DNA of 64,000 nucleotides. Origin: Bradyrhizobium erythrophlei (GTDB taxonomy: Bacteria; Pseudomonadota; Alphaproteobacteria; Rhizobiales; Xanthobacteraceae). The notes below the pieces were generated by a model, which was not told where the DNA came from, made no database searches, and worked only from the letters and a program-made list of their open reading frames with translations. The stretch covers positions 3,844,001-3,908,000 of the forward strand of contig NZ_LT670817.1 of assembly GCF_900129425.1 (NCBI RefSeq), read 5' to 3'. Positions 30,978 through 39,695 of the stretch are shown here, in pieces. Position 1 is the stretch's first letter. Each line of letters starts with the position of its first letter. The translations under genes and the position numbers were made by a program.

Positions 30978-31526
30978 CTACTTCCGTTCTCGTGCGGGGT
31001 TGCCAACAACGGTAATCCCTTGCGGCACGTCGCGGGTGACAACCGCGCCGGCCCCGATTACTGCATCATCCCCAACGGTCACTCCCGGAAGGATGATAGC
31101 GCCGCCGCCTATCCAAACGTTCTTTCCGATCGATACAGGACGGCCGAACTCGGCACCGGTCTTTCTGATCGCAGGATCGCGCGGGTGGTCGGCAGAGTAT
31201 ATCTGGACAGCAGGTCCGATCTGCGTTCCGGGGCCAATGGTAACCGCGACGACATCGAGGATCACGCAGTTGAAGTTGAGGAAAACGTCTGTCCCGATCT
31301 TGATGTTATAGCCAAAGTCACAATGGAATGGCGGCCGGATAACAGCGCCGTCTCCCACTTCAGACAACAGCTCGCGAAGGAGTTCCCGTCTTTCCGCTGC
31401 CGACGCAGCGAGCGAACCGTTATAATGGACCATCCATGCTTTTGCGATGGCTTGATCCGCCTGAATTTCCGGATCGCCTGCGTGGTACAACTCGCCCGCC
31501 AGCATCTTTTCTTTCTCTGTGCGCAT
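30978..31526 (-). CDS. Sugar O-acetyltransferase (Maa/NodL family)
   Basis: This 182-residue left-handed beta-helix acyltransferase transfers acetyl from acetyl-CoA to a sugar hydroxyl. The N-terminal maltose-acetyltransferase helix pair (EKEKMLAGELYHAGDPEIQA) is followed by hexapeptide repeats (VRPPFHCDFGYNI-type, GTDVFLNFNCVILDV, GPGTQIGPAVQIYSADHP) and the end IGKNVWIGGGAIILPGVTVG, DDAVIGAGAVVTRDVPQG. The active-site His is in YSADHP. It is complete, unlike many genes near it. The acceptor sugar cannot be told; NodL-type relatives act on Nod factors, Maa on maltose or glucose. Confidence 0.9.
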   Translation of the reverse strand: MRTEKEKMLAGELYHAGDPEIQADQAIAKAWMVHYNGSLAASAAERRELLRELLSEVGDGAVIRPPFHCDFGYNIKIGTDVFLNFNCVILDVVAVTIGPGTQIGPAVQIYSADHPRDPAIRKTGAEFGRPVSIGKNVWIGGGAIILPGVTVGDDAVIGAGAVVTRDVPQGITVVGNPARERK

Positions 31527-31561
31527 GCGATCCTTCTCTCATCTGGTCGACTTCCAACGGG

Positions 31562-31777
31562 CTAATGGCGTTGGCCCTTCTGGTCGAACCCATCCGGCAT
31601 CCGCGGCGGATGCCCGGCGTCATTCTGATTGCACCAGGGGCAGGGTGCGCCAGCACCCCCGCAGTTGCAGGCGTGCTCGCCTTCCCACGGCTTATGGGGA
31701 TGGTTCTCACACACCCAACCGCAGCCCTCGCAGAGGGTGCACTTCACCGGGGTCGTGTGGATAAGATGCATCAACAA
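31562..31777 (-). CDS. Small zinc-ribbon-like island protein (71 aa)
   Basis: The sequence VKCTLCEGCGWVCENHPHKP, WEGEHACNCGGAGAPCPWCN has four CxxC-like pairs in the arrangement of DnaJ-type or rubredoxin-like zinc ribbons. I recall the family from Bradyrhizobium accessory DNA. ATG 31771 is an alternative start. Metal binding is inferred from the cysteines; function is unknown. Confidence 0.75.
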   Translation of the reverse strand: MLMHLIHTTPVKCTLCEGCGWVCENHPHKPWEGEHACNCGGAGAPCPWCNQNDAGHPPRMPDGFDQKGQRH

Positions 31778-31860
31778 AACCCGTGGTGTGGCGGGCGGTC
31801 CCTGACATCAAATCCTAGTGGCATTGCCGGATGCCCGCAAAGTGCGCTGTAGTCGCACCC

Positions 31861-32209
31861 ATGAGCACCAAATCGCGCGAGGTCATCTTTGGCTCCCAGA
31901 TAGCTGGCGCCAAGATTCGCGCCCAGGGGGCTCGGGAACGCGCCAGGAAAGTCACCGACGATCGGGCAATGCCTCAATGGTGGCCTCGGTTGGCTCCAGG
32001 TCAAATGCCATCGGTGCAAAATGGAAGCCAGCATCCCGCTCGATTGCGTTCGGCGGCCGAAGGACACGCCAATCTGGAAACTTGAAGCCTCGCTGAAATG
32101 CCGGTCATGCCGGAAGGGGCGTTACGCTCCTCCGGTGCACATGATCAGGCTGACGGAGGAACGGGAGACGGTGCCTTACGTTTGGGTGCATCCGGACGAG
32201 GAGAAGTGA
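31861..32209 (+). pseudogene. Island gene family B, copy 2 (zinc-binding, 5-base deletion)
   Basis: ATG 31861 gives MSTKSREVIFGSQIAGAKIR, AQGARERARK and MPQWWPRL. A deletion of about five bases near 31990 then puts the remainder, VKCHRCKMEASIPLDCVRRP, KDTPIWKLEASLKCRSCRKG, MIRLTEERETVPYVWVHPDE, in another frame ending at 32209. The CHRC/CRSC pairs form a likely zinc site. The downstream part might still be made from ATG 32021 without the first CxxC. Hairpin copy 3 follows. Confidence 0.65.
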
Positions 32210-32231
32210 GGGGTGCCGTTCACGCTCGGAA

Positions 32232-32264
32232 GCCGTCACCATCTCAACCCGGTGGCGGCTTTTT
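32232..32264 (+). repeat. Recurrent hairpin H, copy 3
   Basis: The stem GCCGTCACC/GGTGGCGGC with loop ATCTCAACC and a TTTTT tail lies 23 bases after family B copy 2. It overlaps the 3' end of the convergent exported-protein gene (32244-32888), whose last codons it encodes. Confidence 0.6.
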
Positions 32265-32888
32265 CACGAAGATGCTTCTTAGCCGAGGCCCGCAGAGGTC
32301 TACACGCGCGGAATCACCGGTGTCGCCCGAGATATCTCCAAAAGAGATATGCCAGACGGTGTTCGGAAAGCTGCCGGTGCACACCAAATGGTTCGTATCG
32401 GATGCGTAGTTGGCGCAGCGTTTTTGACACTGCTTGGCCAGCGCAGCTTGACGATCAGGGCAGCTCAGGCCAGTTCTTTTGTCTTCGGCCCTGCCGGCAT
32501 CGTCCTCGAAAAAGCAACCCCGCAACCGCGCACTTCCGGTCAACGCGTTCACGCATTGATTGGTCGCCTCGTCGACCTGTGCTTTGGTCGGATTCATCAA
32601 TGGGCACTGCGGGGGAATCTGACGTGGGGCCACGTAAGTACGCGCTGTGTGTGGCGGGCGGGCGAGCACCGCGCTTTTTCGGTGCTCGTGCGTAGTCCCA
32701 AAGGACCCGGCGGACGGCCTTCGAGAACCCTCGGCGCAGGCGATGGGAATGCATCTGGTCCACAGCGGACCCGTGGTCACGCACCGATTGGCCTCTGGCG
32801 CGCAGCCCTCGGGGCAACAGGTTTGCGCAAACGCGGGCGATATCAGCGCATATGCCAAAACTAGGATTGCCAGCTTGAGATATCGCAT
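32244..32888 (-). CDS. Cysteine-rich exported protein (214 aa)
   Basis: ATG 32888 opens a signal peptide (MRYLKLAILVLAYALISPAF, cleavage after AFA). The mature part contains many cysteines (TCCPEGCAPEANRCV, RCIPIACAEG, PPQCPLMNPTKAQVDEATNQ, GCFFEDDAGRAEDKRTGLSC, QKRCANYA) likely paired as disulfides in the periplasm or outside. It ends with WHISFGDISGDTGDSARVDL, CGPRLRS. I recognise the family from Bradyrhizobium; the function is unknown. The extension to 33038 is not supported. Confidence 0.75.
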   Translation of the reverse strand: MRYLKLAILVLAYALISPAFAQTCCPEGCAPEANRCVTTGPLWTRCIPIACAEGSRRPSAGSFGTTHEHRKSAVLARPPHTARTYVAPRQIPPQCPLMNPTKAQVDEATNQCVNALTGSARLRGCFFEDDAGRAEDKRTGLSCPDRQAALAKQCQKRCANYASDTNHLVCTGSFPNTVWHISFGDISGDTGDSARVDLCGPRLRSIFVKKPPPG

Positions 32889-33119
32889 TGCCGTCCTGCC
32901 ATTCCGCTCGGGCGGGCGTTGTGCGTTTGAGGGTCGGTTCCCGCCAAACGGCCCCGTCTTAGGGAACCGCAAGGGCCACGACCGCGGGCGGCAGGGTGTT
33001 ACATACACATCGGAGAGAGGACCGCCGCAAATGGTCAACGCGGAATTTCTAAAAAGCGTTCCTACCCATCAAGGATTACCCCTGCCGCGAGCGACTCTAC
33101 CCGATCGCGCCGCTGTCCC

Positions 33120-33210
33120 TCACTTGTCCCCGTGCGCACATGATCCAAAGCTGACGGAAACGCGCGAGATCGCGCCTTACGTTTGGGTGCATCCTGACGA
33201 TGAGAGGTGA
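33120..33210 (+). pseudogene. C-terminal fragment of island gene family B (copy 3)
   Basis: CPRAHMIQ reads in one frame and LTETREIAPYVWVHPDDER in another after a shift near 33150. Only the last 27 or so residues of the family remain. It ends three bases before the convergent gene at 33213. Confidence 0.55.
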
Positions 33211-33212
33211 GA

Positions 33213-33737
33213 CTAAACAAAGCGAATTCGTGGCTGTTTTCTCTCGACGGCAAGCTTTAAAGCACGAACGTCTCTAACCTGAATTTTGCTGGTAACGGAA
33301 CTTCGCGAAAACATACCTCGCGTGACCGACCGCCATTTCAAACGAACCTTTATGCCCTCATCAGCGTTCGCTTCCTGAAATGGATCGAAAGTGATGACGC
33401 CGATCGAGACATTATTTCCCGGCGATAGCACCGCTAGCGCCTCTTCATTGCTGTGGCCGCGCTGCGCAACGACCGCCCGGACGATGTCGACCAACTCATC
33501 TCCAGCGGAAAATCCAAGAAGAGGCGGCGTCGCCAGGATGGACTCAATGATGATCGTTTCGTTACACACATTTTGAATCCGAAACTCGACGCCGCTGTCT
33601 CCAGCTTCAAAGTTCGCCGCCGGTGATTTTCCGACCGCGCGATCGTAGAAGGACTTTGTTGCTGAAGAGCCTGCACGCAGGATTGACAGCGCCTTAGACG
33701 CAAAAAGCCAATCGATTGCCATCAGGAGAATCCTCAT
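33213..33737 (-). CDS. Hypothetical protein (174 aa)
   Basis: The N-terminal 35 residues form a helix (LLMAIDWLFASKALSILRAG) followed by a beta-rich domain (GVEFRIQNVCNETIIIESIL, TPPLLGFSAGDELVDIVRAV, GNNVSIGVITFDPFQEA, IKVRLKWRSVTRGMF) that resembles an immunoglobulin-like sandwich. No family is recognised. It is the last gene of the accessory island before tRNA-Arg. Confidence 0.6.
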   Translation of the reverse strand: MRILLMAIDWLFASKALSILRAGSSATKSFYDRAVGKSPAANFEAGDSGVEFRIQNVCNETIIIESILATPPLLGFSAGDELVDIVRAVVAQRGHSNEEALAVLSPGNNVSIGVITFDPFQEANADEGIKVRLKWRSVTRGMFSRSSVTSKIQVRDVRALKLAVERKQPRIRFV

Positions 33738-33899
33738 GCCCCGCCATTTGGGGAGAACAAATCACGAAGCGCCGTGTTGCGGCCGTGTTGCGCGGACTGC
33801 TCGTGACTAAACGGGAATGCCTGAAATCAAAGGGTTTTCTTCAATACTAAGCGCAACACGAAAAAGGCAATCATTTTTCATCTATCCTATTGAAATCGC

Positions 33900-33976
33900 T
33901 GGCGATCCCAGCAGGATTCGAACCTGCAACCCACGGAGTAGAAATCCGTTACTCTATCCAGTTGAGCTATGGGACC
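33900..33976 (-). tRNA. tRNA-Arg (anticodon TCT)
   Basis: On the minus strand the cloverleaf is complete: acceptor GGTCCCA pairing with TGGGATC, D-arm AGCTCAACTGGATAGAG, anticodon stem ACGGA/TCCGT with loop TTTCTAC (anticodon TCT), T-arm GCAGGTTCGAATCCTGC and encoded CCA (33900-33902). It decodes AGA. Minor arginine tRNAs are common integration targets, and the accessory island abuts its 3' side. Confidence 0.95.
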
Positions 33977-34184
33977 GTCGCGGCGCTTATACCATTGCCA
34001 ATATGAAAAATCCGCTGTCCCGCCAAGTCCGTTCCGAACCCTTTTTCGCGATCCCGCGACAAAGCTGCAGCGCGGACCATTGCTTTCGGTCCGCCACCCC
34101 CGCAAGGCTGCGTCGGAAAGTCCGCTTTCGGCGCGGGAAAACCTTACCAGGCGATCGATACCATGAAACCCATTGGTTCAAATT

Positions 34185-34324
34185 CCCCGGACCTCATCCT
34201 GAGGAGCCCGGCGAAGCGCAGCGAAGCCGGGCGTCTCGAAGGATGGCGGCTTGCACGGCCATCGCCCTCGGCCATCCTTCGAGACGCATCGCCTGCGCGA
34301 TGCTCCTCAGGATGAGGTCCGGGG
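34185..34324. repeat. REP/BIME-type palindromic element
   Basis: Two 23-base segments at 34185-34207 and 34302-34324 are perfect reverse complements (core CCTCATCCTGAGGAGC). Inside lie a second inverted pair (CGTCTCGAAGGATGG and CCATCCTTCGAGACG) and a smaller hairpin GCGAAGCGCAGCGAAGC. This design is the common REP-type repeat of Bradyrhizobium. A related element lies at 45741-45840. The remaining bases of 33977-34490 contain no gene. Confidence 0.8.
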
Positions 34325-34490
34325 AGGATGCCGCTATAATTCGAAATTGGGAAACGTAGCCCCAGGACAAATGACTCCGACAAATGTCGCATGCGGCTTT
34401 TTCGCTACTCCGTTCTGGCGCCATGAGTCCGTCACCTTTTAACGCACTTCTATTCGATACGCGGCGCTCGTCCGCGGCAGGGAGTTCCAC

Positions 34491-37400
34491 ATGATCGGTC
34501 TGGTTCGCGCTGCAACGCTTTGCGCAACCCTGGCGCTTGGCCTGGTCACAGCGCAGGCGGCCGACAAGGCCTTCAAACGCGACGATCTGGCGGATTCGGC
34601 GATCAAGCTGGAGGCCCAGATCAAGAGCGAGGCCGGACCGGTCGCCAAGTCGGGGGCGTCCCTGCGAACCGACGCCGACGCCGCCTTCAAACGCAGCGAT
34701 TTCCGCAGCGGCCTACAAATCCTCGGGCAAATCGCAGCCAGCACGCCTGACGACAGCGCCAACTGGCTCCGGCTCGCCCGCACCATCTTCCAGATCCGGC
34801 CCGCCAACAGCAGCGAGCAGACCTTCCTTTTGGAACGCGCCTCGACCGCGGCCTACATCGCCTATCAGCGCGCCGGCAATCCGGGCGACGAGGCCGACGC
34901 GCTCGCCGTGCTCGGCCGCGCGATGTCGGAGCGCACGCTGTGGCGCCCGGCACTGGATGCGCTGCGGCTCTCGCTCGACATGCGCGAGGTCGCCGACGTC
35001 CGCGGCCAATACGAAAAAATGCGCGACGAGCACGGCTTCCGGCTCCTGGACTATACCGTCGATTCCGATTCGGCCTCGCCGCGGGCCTGTTTCCAGTTCT
35101 CCGAGGACCTCGCCAAGCGCACCGATTTTACCCCGTTCCTGGCGCTGGCGGGCAGCGACAAGCCCGCGGTGTCGTCGGAAGGCAAGCAGCTTTGTGTCGA
35201 CGGCCTGACGCATGGCGAGCGCTACAACATCAATCTGCGCGCCGGGCTGCCGTCGACCGTCAAGGAGACGCTGCCGAAATCGGCCGAATTCAACATCTAT
35301 GTGCGCGATCGCAAGCCGTTCGTGCGCTTCACCGGACGCGCCTATGTGCTGCCGCGCACCGGCCAGCGCGGCATTCCGCTGGTCAGCGTCAATACCCCCT
35401 CGGTCGCGGTCGACGTGTTCCGGATCGGCGACCGCAACCTGATCAACACCGTGATCGACAGCGATTTCCAGCGCAGCCTGAACAACTATGAACTCTCCAG
35501 CCTTGGCGACCAGCGCGGCGTCAAGGTCTGGTCGGGCGAACTCGCCACCGCGACCACGCTCAACCAGGATGTCACCACCGCGTTTCCGGTCGATCAGGCG
35601 CTGGGCGATCTGCAGCCGGGCGTCTACGTCATGACCGCCGCGGCCAAGGGCCCCGGCAGCGACGGCGACGGTTCGCTGGCGACGCAGTGGTTCATCGTTT
35701 CCGATCTCGGCATCACCGCGTTCTCCGGCAATGACGGCATTCATGTCTTCGTCAATTCGCTGGCCTCGACCGACGCCGTCGGCAAGGCCGAGGTCCGGCT
35801 GGTCGCGCGCAACAACGAGATCCTGGCGACCCGCAAGACCGACGAGTCCGGCCATGTGCTGTTCGAGGCGGGGCTGGCGCGCGGCGAGGGCGGCCTGTCG
35901 CCGGCGCTGCTGACCGTGACCAGCGATAAGGCCGACTACGCTTTCCTCAGCCTGAAATCGAGCGCGTTCGATCTGTCCGATCGCGGCGTTTCCGGCCGCG
36001 CGGTGCCCGCGGGCGCCGATGCCTTCGTCTATGCCGAACGTGGCGTCTACCGTTCCAACGAGACGGTGTACCTCACCGCACTGCTGCGCGACGGGCAGGG
36101 CAATGCCGTCACCGGTGGGCCGCTGACGCTGGTAATCGAGCGGCCCGACGGCGTCGAATTCCGCCGCCCGGTGCTGGCGGATCAAGGCGCGGGCGGGCGC
36201 AGCATGGCGGTTCCGCTCAATTCGGCCGTTCCGACCGGGACCTGGCGAGTGCGGGCATTCACCGACCCCAAGGGCGCAGCGGTCGGCGAAACCACCTTCA
36301 TGGTCGAGGATTACGTCCCCGAGCGGATCGAATTCGATTTATCCAGCAAGGACAAGCACATCAAGGCTGATGTTCCGGTAGAACTGAAGGTCGAGGGCCA
36401 TTTCCTTTATGGCGCGCCTGCCTCGGGCCTGCAGCTGGAAGGCGACATGCTGGTCGCGCCGGCTTCGGAGCGGGCGGGTTTTGCGGGTTACCAGTTCGGC
36501 GTCGCCGACGAAGAGACCACCAGCAACGAGCGTACGCCGATCGAAAACCTGCCCGAGGCTGATGCCAATGGCGTCGCGACCTTCCCGGTCAGCCTCGCCA
36601 AGCCGCCGACGTCGACACGCCCGCAGGAAGCCCAGATCTTCATCCGCATGGCGGAAGCCGGCGGCCGCGCGGTCGAGCGCAAACTGGTGCTGCCGGTAGC
36701 ACCCGCGTCGGCCATGATCGGCGTGAAACCGCTGTTCGGCGACACCAGCGTCGCCGAAGGCGACAAGGCCGGGTTCGACGTCGTGTTCGTCGCGCCTGAC
36801 GGCAAGCCATTGGCACGCGATGGCCTGCGCTACGAGTTGTTGAAGATCGAGTCCCGCTATCAATGGTATCGCCAGAATTCGTCCTGGGATTTCGAGCCGG
36901 TCAAATCCACCACGCGGGTGGCCGACGGGGATCTCACCGTCGCGGCCGACAAGCCATCGCGGATCACGCTGTCGCCGCCGCCCGGCCGCTATCGGCTCGA
37001 CGTCAAATCGACCGAAGCCGACGGGCCGCTGACGTCGGTGCAGTTCGATGTCGGCTGGTATTCCGACGGCAGCGCCGATACCCCCGACCTTTTGGAAACC
37101 TCGATCGACAAGCCGGAATACCAGTCCGGCGACACCATGGTGGTGTCGGTCAACGCGCGCTCGGCCGGCAAGCTGACCATCAACGTGCTGGGCGACCGGC
37201 TGCTGACGACGCAAACCACCGACATCAAGCAGGGCACCGCGCAGGTCAAAATTCCCGTCGGCAAGGATTGGGGCACCGGCGCCTATGTGGTGGCGACGCT
37301 GCGCCGTCCGCTCGATATCGCCGCAGTTCGGATGCCGGGCCGCGCCATCGGCCTGAAATGGTTCGGCATCGACAAGAAGACCCGCACGCTGCAGGTCAAC

Positions 37401-39695
37401 CTGTCGCCGCCGGCCCTGGTGCGTCCGGGCACCACGCTGAAGCTGCCGGTCAAGCTCGGCGGCCTCAATCCCGGCGAAGACGCCAAAATCGTCGTTGCCG
37501 CCGTCGATGTCGGCATTCTCAATCTGACCAATTACAAGCCGCCGGCGCCGGACGACTATTATCTCGGCCAGCGCCGCATGACCTCGGAAATCCGCGACCT
37601 CTATGGGCAACTGATCGACGGCATGCAGGGCACGCGCGGCCAGCTCAAGACCGGCGGCGATTCCGGCGGCGCCGAATTGCAGGGCAGCCCACCGACGCAG
37701 AAGCCGCTGGCGCTTTATTCCGGAATTGTCACGGTCGCAGCTGACGGCACGGCTGAAATCAATTTCGACATTCCGGAGTTTGCCGGCACCGCGCGCGTCA
37801 TGGCGGTGGCCTGGACCGCAACCAAACTCGGCCGCGCCACAACAGATGTCACGGTGCGCGATCCCGTCGTGCTGACGGCGACGCTGCCGCGCTTCCTGCT
37901 CACTGGCGATCACGGCACCATGAGTTTCGATCTCGACAACGTCGAGGGCGCACCGGGAGACTACACCATCAACGTCACGGCCTCCGGCCCTGTGAAAGTC
38001 TCAGGCAATCCCGCCACCACGGTCAATCTCGCCGCCAGGCAGCGCACCTCGCTGGCGCTGGCGCTCGATGCCGGCGGCGCGGGCACCGCGAATCTCGACG
38101 TCGATATCAAGGGACCGAACGGGCTGACCTTGGCGCGGCACTATGCGCTCGACGTCAAGGCGGCGACCCAGATCCTCGCGCGCCGCTCGATCCGCACGCT
38201 GGCCAAGGGCGAGAGCCTGACGCTGACATCCGATATGTTTTCGGATCTGGTGCAGGGCACCGGCGGCGTCTCGCTGTCCGTTAGCCTGTCCACGGCGCTC
38301 GATGCCGCGACCATCCTGAAGGCGCTTGATCGTTACCCCAATGGCTGTTCCGAGCAGATCACCAGCCGCGCCTTGCCGCTGCTCTACGTCAACGATCTCG
38401 CTGTCGGCGCCCATCTCGCGATGGATACCGAGGTCGACCAGCGCATCAGGGACGCCATCGACCGGCTGCTGGCGCGGCAGGGCTCGAACGGATCGTTCGG
38501 GCTGTGGTCGGCCGGCGGCGATGACGCCTGGCTCGACGCCTACGTCACGGACTTTCTGACCCGCGCCCGCGAAAAGGGATTTGCGGTGCCCGACGTGCTG
38601 TTCAGAAGCGCGCTCGATCGGGTCCGCAATTCCGTCGTGAACGCCACCGAGCCCGAAAAAGACGGCGGGCGGGATCTCGCTTATGGCCTGTACGTGCTCG
38701 CCCGCAACGGCACCGCGCCGATCGGCGATCTGCGCTATCTCGCCGACACCAAGCTGAACAATCTGGCGACCCCGATCGCCAAATCGCAACTGGCGGCGGC
38801 GCTGGCGCTGGTCGGCGACCGGACGCGGGCGGAGCGGGTCTACTCGGCTGCGCTCGAAAGCCTCGCGCCGAAGCCGGTGCTGGAGTTCGGCCGGGTCGAT
38901 TACGGCAGCGCCCTGCGCGACGCGGCGGCGCTGGTCTCGCTTGCCAGCGAAGGCAATGCGCCGCGGGCAACGCTGACGCAAGCCGTCGCGCGCGTCGAAA
39001 CGGCGCGCGGGCTGACGCCCTACACCTCGACCCAGGAAAACGCCTGGCTGGTGCTGGCGTCGCGCGCGCTGGCAAAGGAAACCATGAGCCTCGATCTCGA
39101 CGGCGCGGCGGTCAAGACCGCGCTCTATCGCAGCTACAAGGCCGCCGAGATGGCGGGCAAGCCGATCAAGATCACCAACACCGGGGAAGCCGCGGTGCAG
39201 GCGGTGGTCTCGGTGAGCGGTTCGCCGATCACGCCGGAGCCCGCGGCCTCGAACGGCTTCAAGATCGAGCGCAATTATTTCACGCTCGACGGCAAGCCGG
39301 CCGATGTGTCGAAGGCCAAACAAAACGATCGCTTCGCGGTGGTGCTGAAGATCACCGAGGCCAAGCCGGAATTCGGTCACATCATGGTATCGGACTATCT
39401 CCCGGCCGGGCTTGAGATCGACAATCCGCATCTGGTCTCGTCAGGCGACACCGGCACGCTGGACTGGATCGAGGATGGCGAGGAGCCGGAAAACACCGAA
39501 TTCCGCGACGACCGCTTTACGGCGGCGATCGATCGCGCCGCCGACGCCAAAGCGGTGTTCACGGTTGCCTATGTGGTGCGCGCGGTGTCGCCCGGCAAAT
39601 ACGTGCTGCCGCAGGCCTATGTCGAGGACATGTACAACCCCTCGCGCTACGGCCGCACCGGCACCGGCTCAGTCGAGGTGCGCCCGGCGAAATGA
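34491..39695 (+). CDS. Bacterial alpha-2-macroglobulin family protein
   Basis: This 1734-residue envelope protein probably traps foreign proteases in the periplasm. It has a signal peptide (LVRAATLCATLALGLVTAQA), several MG domains, the conserved MG3-type GRAVPAGADAFVYAERGVYR, and, near residue 1285, the thioester motif GCSEQ (CxEQ) needed for covalent trapping. A thioester-domain helix region and a C-terminal receptor-like domain (SDYLPAGLEIDNP, YNPSRYGRTGTGSV) follow. No lipobox cysteine is seen, unlike E. coli YfhM, so it may be soluble. pbpC overlaps its stop by four bases (ATGA), the classical pairing of defence inhibitor and cell-wall repair enzyme. Confidence 0.92.
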   Translation: MIGLVRAATLCATLALGLVTAQAADKAFKRDDLADSAIKLEAQIKSEAGPVAKSGASLRTDADAAFKRSDFRSGLQILGQIAASTPDDSANWLRLARTIFQIRPANSSEQTFLLERASTAAYIAYQRAGNPGDEADALAVLGRAMSERTLWRPALDALRLSLDMREVADVRGQYEKMRDEHGFRLLDYTVDSDSASPRACFQFSEDLAKRTDFTPFLALAGSDKPAVSSEGKQLCVDGLTHGERYNINLRAGLPSTVKETLPKSAEFNIYVRDRKPFVRFTGRAYVLPRTGQRGIPLVSVNTPSVAVDVFRIGDRNLINTVIDSDFQRSLNNYELSSLGDQRGVKVWSGELATATTLNQDVTTAFPVDQALGDLQPGVYVMTAAAKGPGSDGDGSLATQWFIVSDLGITAFSGNDGIHVFVNSLASTDAVGKAEVRLVARNNEILATRKTDESGHVLFEAGLARGEGGLSPALLTVTSDKADYAFLSLKSSAFDLSDRGVSGRAVPAGADAFVYAERGVYRSNETVYLTALLRDGQGNAVTGGPLTLVIERPDGVEFRRPVLADQGAGGRSMAVPLNSAVPTGTWRVRAFTDPKGAAVGETTFMVEDYVPERIEFDLSSKDKHIKADVPVELKVEGHFLYGAPASGLQLEGDMLVAPASERAGFAGYQFGVADEETTSNERTPIENLPEADANGVATFPVSLAKPPTSTRPQEAQIFIRMAEAGGRAVERKLVLPVAPASAMIGVKPLFGDTSVAEGDKAGFDVVFVAPDGKPLARDGLRYELLKIESRYQWYRQNSSWDFEPVKSTTRVADGDLTVAADKPSRITLSPPPGRYRLDVKSTEADGPLTSVQFDVGWYSDGSADTPDLLETSIDKPEYQSGDTMVVSVNARSAGKLTINVLGDRLLTTQTTDIKQGTAQVKIPVGKDWGTGAYVVATLRRPLDIAAVRMPGRAIGLKWFGIDKKTRTLQVNLSPPALVRPGTTLKLPVKLGGLNPGEDAKIVVAAVDVGILNLTNYKPPAPDDYYLGQRRMTSEIRDLYGQLIDGMQGTRGQLKTGGDSGGAELQGSPPTQKPLALYSGIVTVAADGTAEINFDIPEFAGTARVMAVAWTATKLGRATTDVTVRDPVVLTATLPRFLLTGDHGTMSFDLDNVEGAPGDYTINVTASGPVKVSGNPATTVNLAARQRTSLALALDAGGAGTANLDVDIKGPNGLTLARHYALDVKAATQILARRSIRTLAKGESLTLTSDMFSDLVQGTGGVSLSVSLSTALDAATILKALDRYPNGCSEQITSRALPLLYVNDLAVGAHLAMDTEVDQRIRDAIDRLLARQGSNGSFGLWSAGGDDAWLDAYVTDFLTRAREKGFAVPDVLFRSALDRVRNSVVNATEPEKDGGRDLAYGLYVLARNGTAPIGDLRYLADTKLNNLATPIAKSQLAAALALVGDRTRAERVYSAALESLAPKPVLEFGRVDYGSALRDAAALVSLASEGNAPRATLTQAVARVETARGLTPYTSTQENAWLVLASRALAKETMSLDLDGAAVKTALYRSYKAAEMAGKPIKITNTGEAAVQAVVSVSGSPITPEPAASNGFKIERNYFTLDGKPADVSKAKQNDRFAVVLKITEAKPEFGHIMVSDYLPAGLEIDNPHLVSSGDTGTLDWIEDGEEPENTEFRDDRFTAAIDRAADAKAVFTVAYVVRAVSPGKYVLPQAYVEDMYNPSRYGRTGTGSVEVRPAK

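Noticed and set aside
34713..36185. Long minus-strand frame opposite the macroglobulin gene, and others at 36339-37913 and 38001-39431
   Set aside because: Shadows of the A2M coding sequence; His/Arg-rich products without domains.
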